Source of the DNA: Cavenderia fasciculata
Taxonomy: Eukaryota; Evosea; Eumycetozoa; Acytosteliales; Cavenderiaceae
Assembly (NCBI RefSeq): GCF_000203815.1
Contig: NW_004457737.1
Span: forward strand, 1,674,001-1,738,000
DNA: 64,000 nt
Direction of reading: 5' to 3'
The notes beneath the pieces are model-generated. The model ran no database searches. It saw only the letters and a list, made by a program, of their open reading frames with translations, and was not told the origin of the DNA. The stretch's first letter is position 1. Each line of letters begins with the position of its first letter. The translations under genes and the position numbers were made by a program. Shown in pieces: positions 61,591 through 64,000 of this stretch.

Positions 61591-62431
61591 TTAATTTTCT
61601 TCCTTTTCTTTGTTATTGTTGTTGTGATGATCATTATTATTATTGTTGTTATTATTATTATTGTTGTTATTATTGTTATTATTTTCATCAGCTTCTTTGT
61701 AAGATTTAACTAAACCAATAGCAACCATTAATGACCATGGTAACAAGAAAACATTGACAACCCAAAAGATGGCAAGGGCAATACCAAGGTAGGTACTGAG
61801 TTCATGACAATAGGGACTGCTGCCAAGATCACCACCACAGTCTCTACGAATGTAACGACGAACTAGTGCAGAATAGATAATAAAAAGTACAAAGGATTCA
61901 AGAAATGTGACAAGGTTGACGAGTGAATTCAATCTAATGAGACCACGACTTTGGACAAGCGATGTTGACATGCCAACACATCCAGTTACAATACAGAAAA
62001 TACCATTCACTACAAATGCCCATGCATGTCTTGTACGAAGACCATCCTTGGCAGATGCAACTACAATTTGAACGATACCATGAATTATTACCAATACTCC
62101 AATAAAGAAACATAAACTTGCCAATGCTAAAAATATGAAATAGAAAATAATTAATTAATTAATTAAGATATGGATTGAAAGTAAAACTTTTGATTTTTGG
62201 TTCCAAATATTTATTACCTTTAAAGAATGTTGATTGGTGTTGTTGATCTTGTTTTTTAAAAAGAGACATTTTTTTGGATGCTGGTTTGGAGGACGAGGAT
62301 GATTCGTCTTGGTTGTGGTGAGCAGAAGACGATGATGGTTCTGGGTGAATTGGACTTGGTTGAGGTTCCTTGATTTCAACAAATTCATCACCATTTGATG
62401 ATGGTTGGTGTTCATGTACTGATTCAGACAT
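61591..62431 (-). CDS. Four-helix membrane protein with Asn-rich tail
   Basis: 249 residues from exons 62218-62431 and 61591-62126. A ~65-residue Ser/Pro/Gln-rich cytosolic N-terminus with many acidic residues is followed by four hydrophobic segments (LASLCFFIGVLVIIHGIVQI, FVVNGIFCIVTGCVGM, SLVNLVTFLESFVLFIIYS, YLGIALAIFWVVNVFLLPW), then a short basic tail with a 17-Asn run. A luminal CGGDLGSSPYC loop between helices 3 and 4 has two cysteines, tetraspanin-like in spirit only. I do not recognise the family. Confidence 0.8.
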
Positions 62432-63504
62432 TGTTGTTGTTGTAGTTGTTTTTTTGAATAAATTAATTAATTATTAAACAAAAAAAAATAGAATAGAATA
62501 TTTAAAATAAACAAACAATTATATTAAAATAAAATGAATTATTATTAGTGACTGTCACTACTACAAATACACTCTTATTTTTAATCATCATTGCAATTAT
62601 ATAATATATATAATAAATAGCATTTAAACATTTTGGTATCATTATCTATTCATACCCATGCTTTTTTTAAGAAAAAGAGAGGGGTTTAAAGATGTAATGA
62701 AAAGAGACAAAGAGACTTCTACCTCTGGTTTCTTTTGGATATAGAGAGTACTCTCACATACCATAATAATTATATCCATGATAACACCAACATACATATT
62801 ATCTATAGATTTTTGGAGGACAATTTGAGATATCTTTGTACCCCCCCTATTAAAAATAAATAAATAATAACAACAACGATAACAGCCAACGTTGGACAAA
62901 CAACATTGAATAATATTACTACTTGGTTAACATTATTATTATGTCATACTTTTATTAAAGGTGTTTGAAAAAAAAAATATCATACATGGATACAGATTAA
63001 ATATTAAAATTAAACAACCAAAAGGGAAGGAAATTTCCAAGTGTAATACTTTGTTTGATGGGTATGGTTGAAACTTGGAAGCTGGAATATATGATTGATT
63101 GCAACTATAATATTTTATATTCTCTATCATAAATTCGCTATGGTAGTCTCCGAAATTGAAAAAAAGCAAAGTCAGGTGAAGTCGGAGAACACATAAAAAA
63201 AGCATATTAAAAATAGAGTTAGAGTTGCTGACCACCTATTACTTTTTGTTTGTTTAAAGAGATAAAGAGATAGAGAGAGAAGAGAGACATAACAACGAGA
63301 AAGAGAAAAGAGGAGAGAAACAAAGTTTAGTAACAATTACAACAAACTTCAAAAAAAGTTATCACCTCTTTTTGAATTCATTCATCATTCATTATTATTA
63401 TTATATAGTTTACTGGTCATCTATATATTGTTAATATAAATTATATATATATATATATAGATAAGAAAATAGTAGTTAAAAAGTGTTAGATAAAGATACA
63501 GGAT
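62432..63504. other. Divergent intergenic region
   Basis: About 1 kb between the tetraspan protein and the channel. AT-rich, with GAGA-type purine sequence just 5' of the channel gene (63260-63320) and a TATA repeat at about 63440. The ORFs at 62642-62899 and 62939-63235 (minus) are hydrophobic but have no recognisable family. Confidence 0.5.
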
Positions 63505-64000
63505 ATGTCTAGAAGGAAGTTATTAATTAATCTTCATCGGATGAAAGATGAAGAACTTCACTTTAAAATATTACCTTCGACTACAATTGCATTGAATGCT
63601 TTCCACAAGTATGTGTGATATCTATCTATCTATATATCTACTACTACTGATCTATGAATACATTCATATTTACATTTTGTTTTTCTTTCTTTCTTTTCTT
63701 TTTAAAATAAGTGATTTAAATGATGTTCATGCAGATAGATTATTGAGAAATAGATATCTTTATATCTTTTTAAATGGATTGCTTGGTATAGCATTTATGA
63801 TTGTGGAATTACAAGTTTCATGGGATGGCAAAGCTATTGTCATTGATAAATCAACCAAAACCTTTAGAATATTAATCTTTTTCTCTACTTTGATTCTTCG
63901 TATGTATTGATTGAGAAAGATATAGAAATAACACTGGTAATCATAATAATAATACTGGTAAATATATATTAATATTTTTTTTAGTTTGTCAATTAATGGA
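63505..64000 (+). CDS. Probable SK-type calcium-activated potassium channel, 5' end
   Basis: Start of a gene that runs off the right edge. Exons 63505-63608, 63712-63899 and 63985 onward. After MSRRKLLINLHRMKDEE comes HADRLLRNRYLYIFLNGLLG, then GIAFMIVELQVSW and the start of a second helix (FRILIFFSTLIL). The first helix ending in MIVELQVSW resembles S1 of small-conductance channels (VVETELSW). The pore and calmodulin-binding parts are outside the window, so the call is tentative. Confidence 0.6.

Overview
The window reads as nuclear DNA of a dictyostelid social amoeba, probably not Dictyostelium discoideum itself because coding DNA here is less AT-rich. The grounds are short AT-rich introns (mostly 50-100 bp, GTATGT/GTAAGT donors and TTTAG acceptors), long Asn and Gln homopolymers inside proteins, closely packed genes on both strands, and dictyostelid-style genes such as a GGDEF diguanylate cyclase (DgcA type) and a Hippo/Krs-like kinase with Asn tracts. 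Exon joins were checked by reading frame and family resemblance only; no alignment was run.

Layout. 1-493: 3' end of an acetyl-CoA transporter (SLC33A1). 750-1732: short-chain dehydrogenase (+). 1789-2678: secreted Ser-Asp protein (-). 2679-6441: a gene-poor, decayed stretch with hairpins, a broken gene and a chimeric pseudogene joining pieces of the two genes that follow. 6442-11032: ADP/ATP carrier and a large PP2C phosphatase (both -). 13048-14775: unknown protein (+). 14832-15945: tafazzin (-). 16347-18298: RSZ/9G8-type SR protein with a 943-bp intron (+). 18590-19667: diguanylate cyclase (-). 19668-24927: 5.3 kb without a convincing gene. 24928-25923: small membrane protein (+). 26038-32577: UBR1-type N-recognin E3 (-), divergent from NAT10/Kre33 RNA acetyltransferase (33034-36507, +). 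36710-38186: acyl-CoA dehydrogenase (+). 39133-41460: Ste20/MST kinase (+). 41781-44983: Polo-like kinase (-). 46469-47756: NAPE-PLD-like metallo-beta-lactamase (+). 47926-48654: cytochrome c (-). 49288-51084: GBP-like GTPase with a Cys-rich tail (+). 51565-51637: elongator tRNA-Met(CAT). 52146-56391: TRAPPC8 (-). 57285-60289: ABCA-type half transporter (+). 61000-61340: PMP3/UPF0057 peptide (+). 61591-62431: tetraspan protein (-). 63505-end: start of a probable SK-type potassium channel (+).

Most genes are housekeeping and not arranged as a pathway. A loose mitochondrial theme is visible (ADP/ATP carrier, tafazzin, cytochrome c), as are growth/cell-cycle control (PLK, MST kinase, UBR1) and RNA processing (SR protein, NAT10). 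The most noteworthy items are: the diguanylate cyclase, which appears to carry a one-base frame break between its N-terminal part and GGDEF domain and sits beside the largest gene desert; the outsized intron of the SR gene; the ADP/ATP carrier-PP2C chimeric duplication; the GBP-like GTPase with a novel-looking tail; the tandem YSTVV-type tyrosine repeats in the MST-like kinase; and a UBA-like region ahead of the UBR box in the N-recognin.
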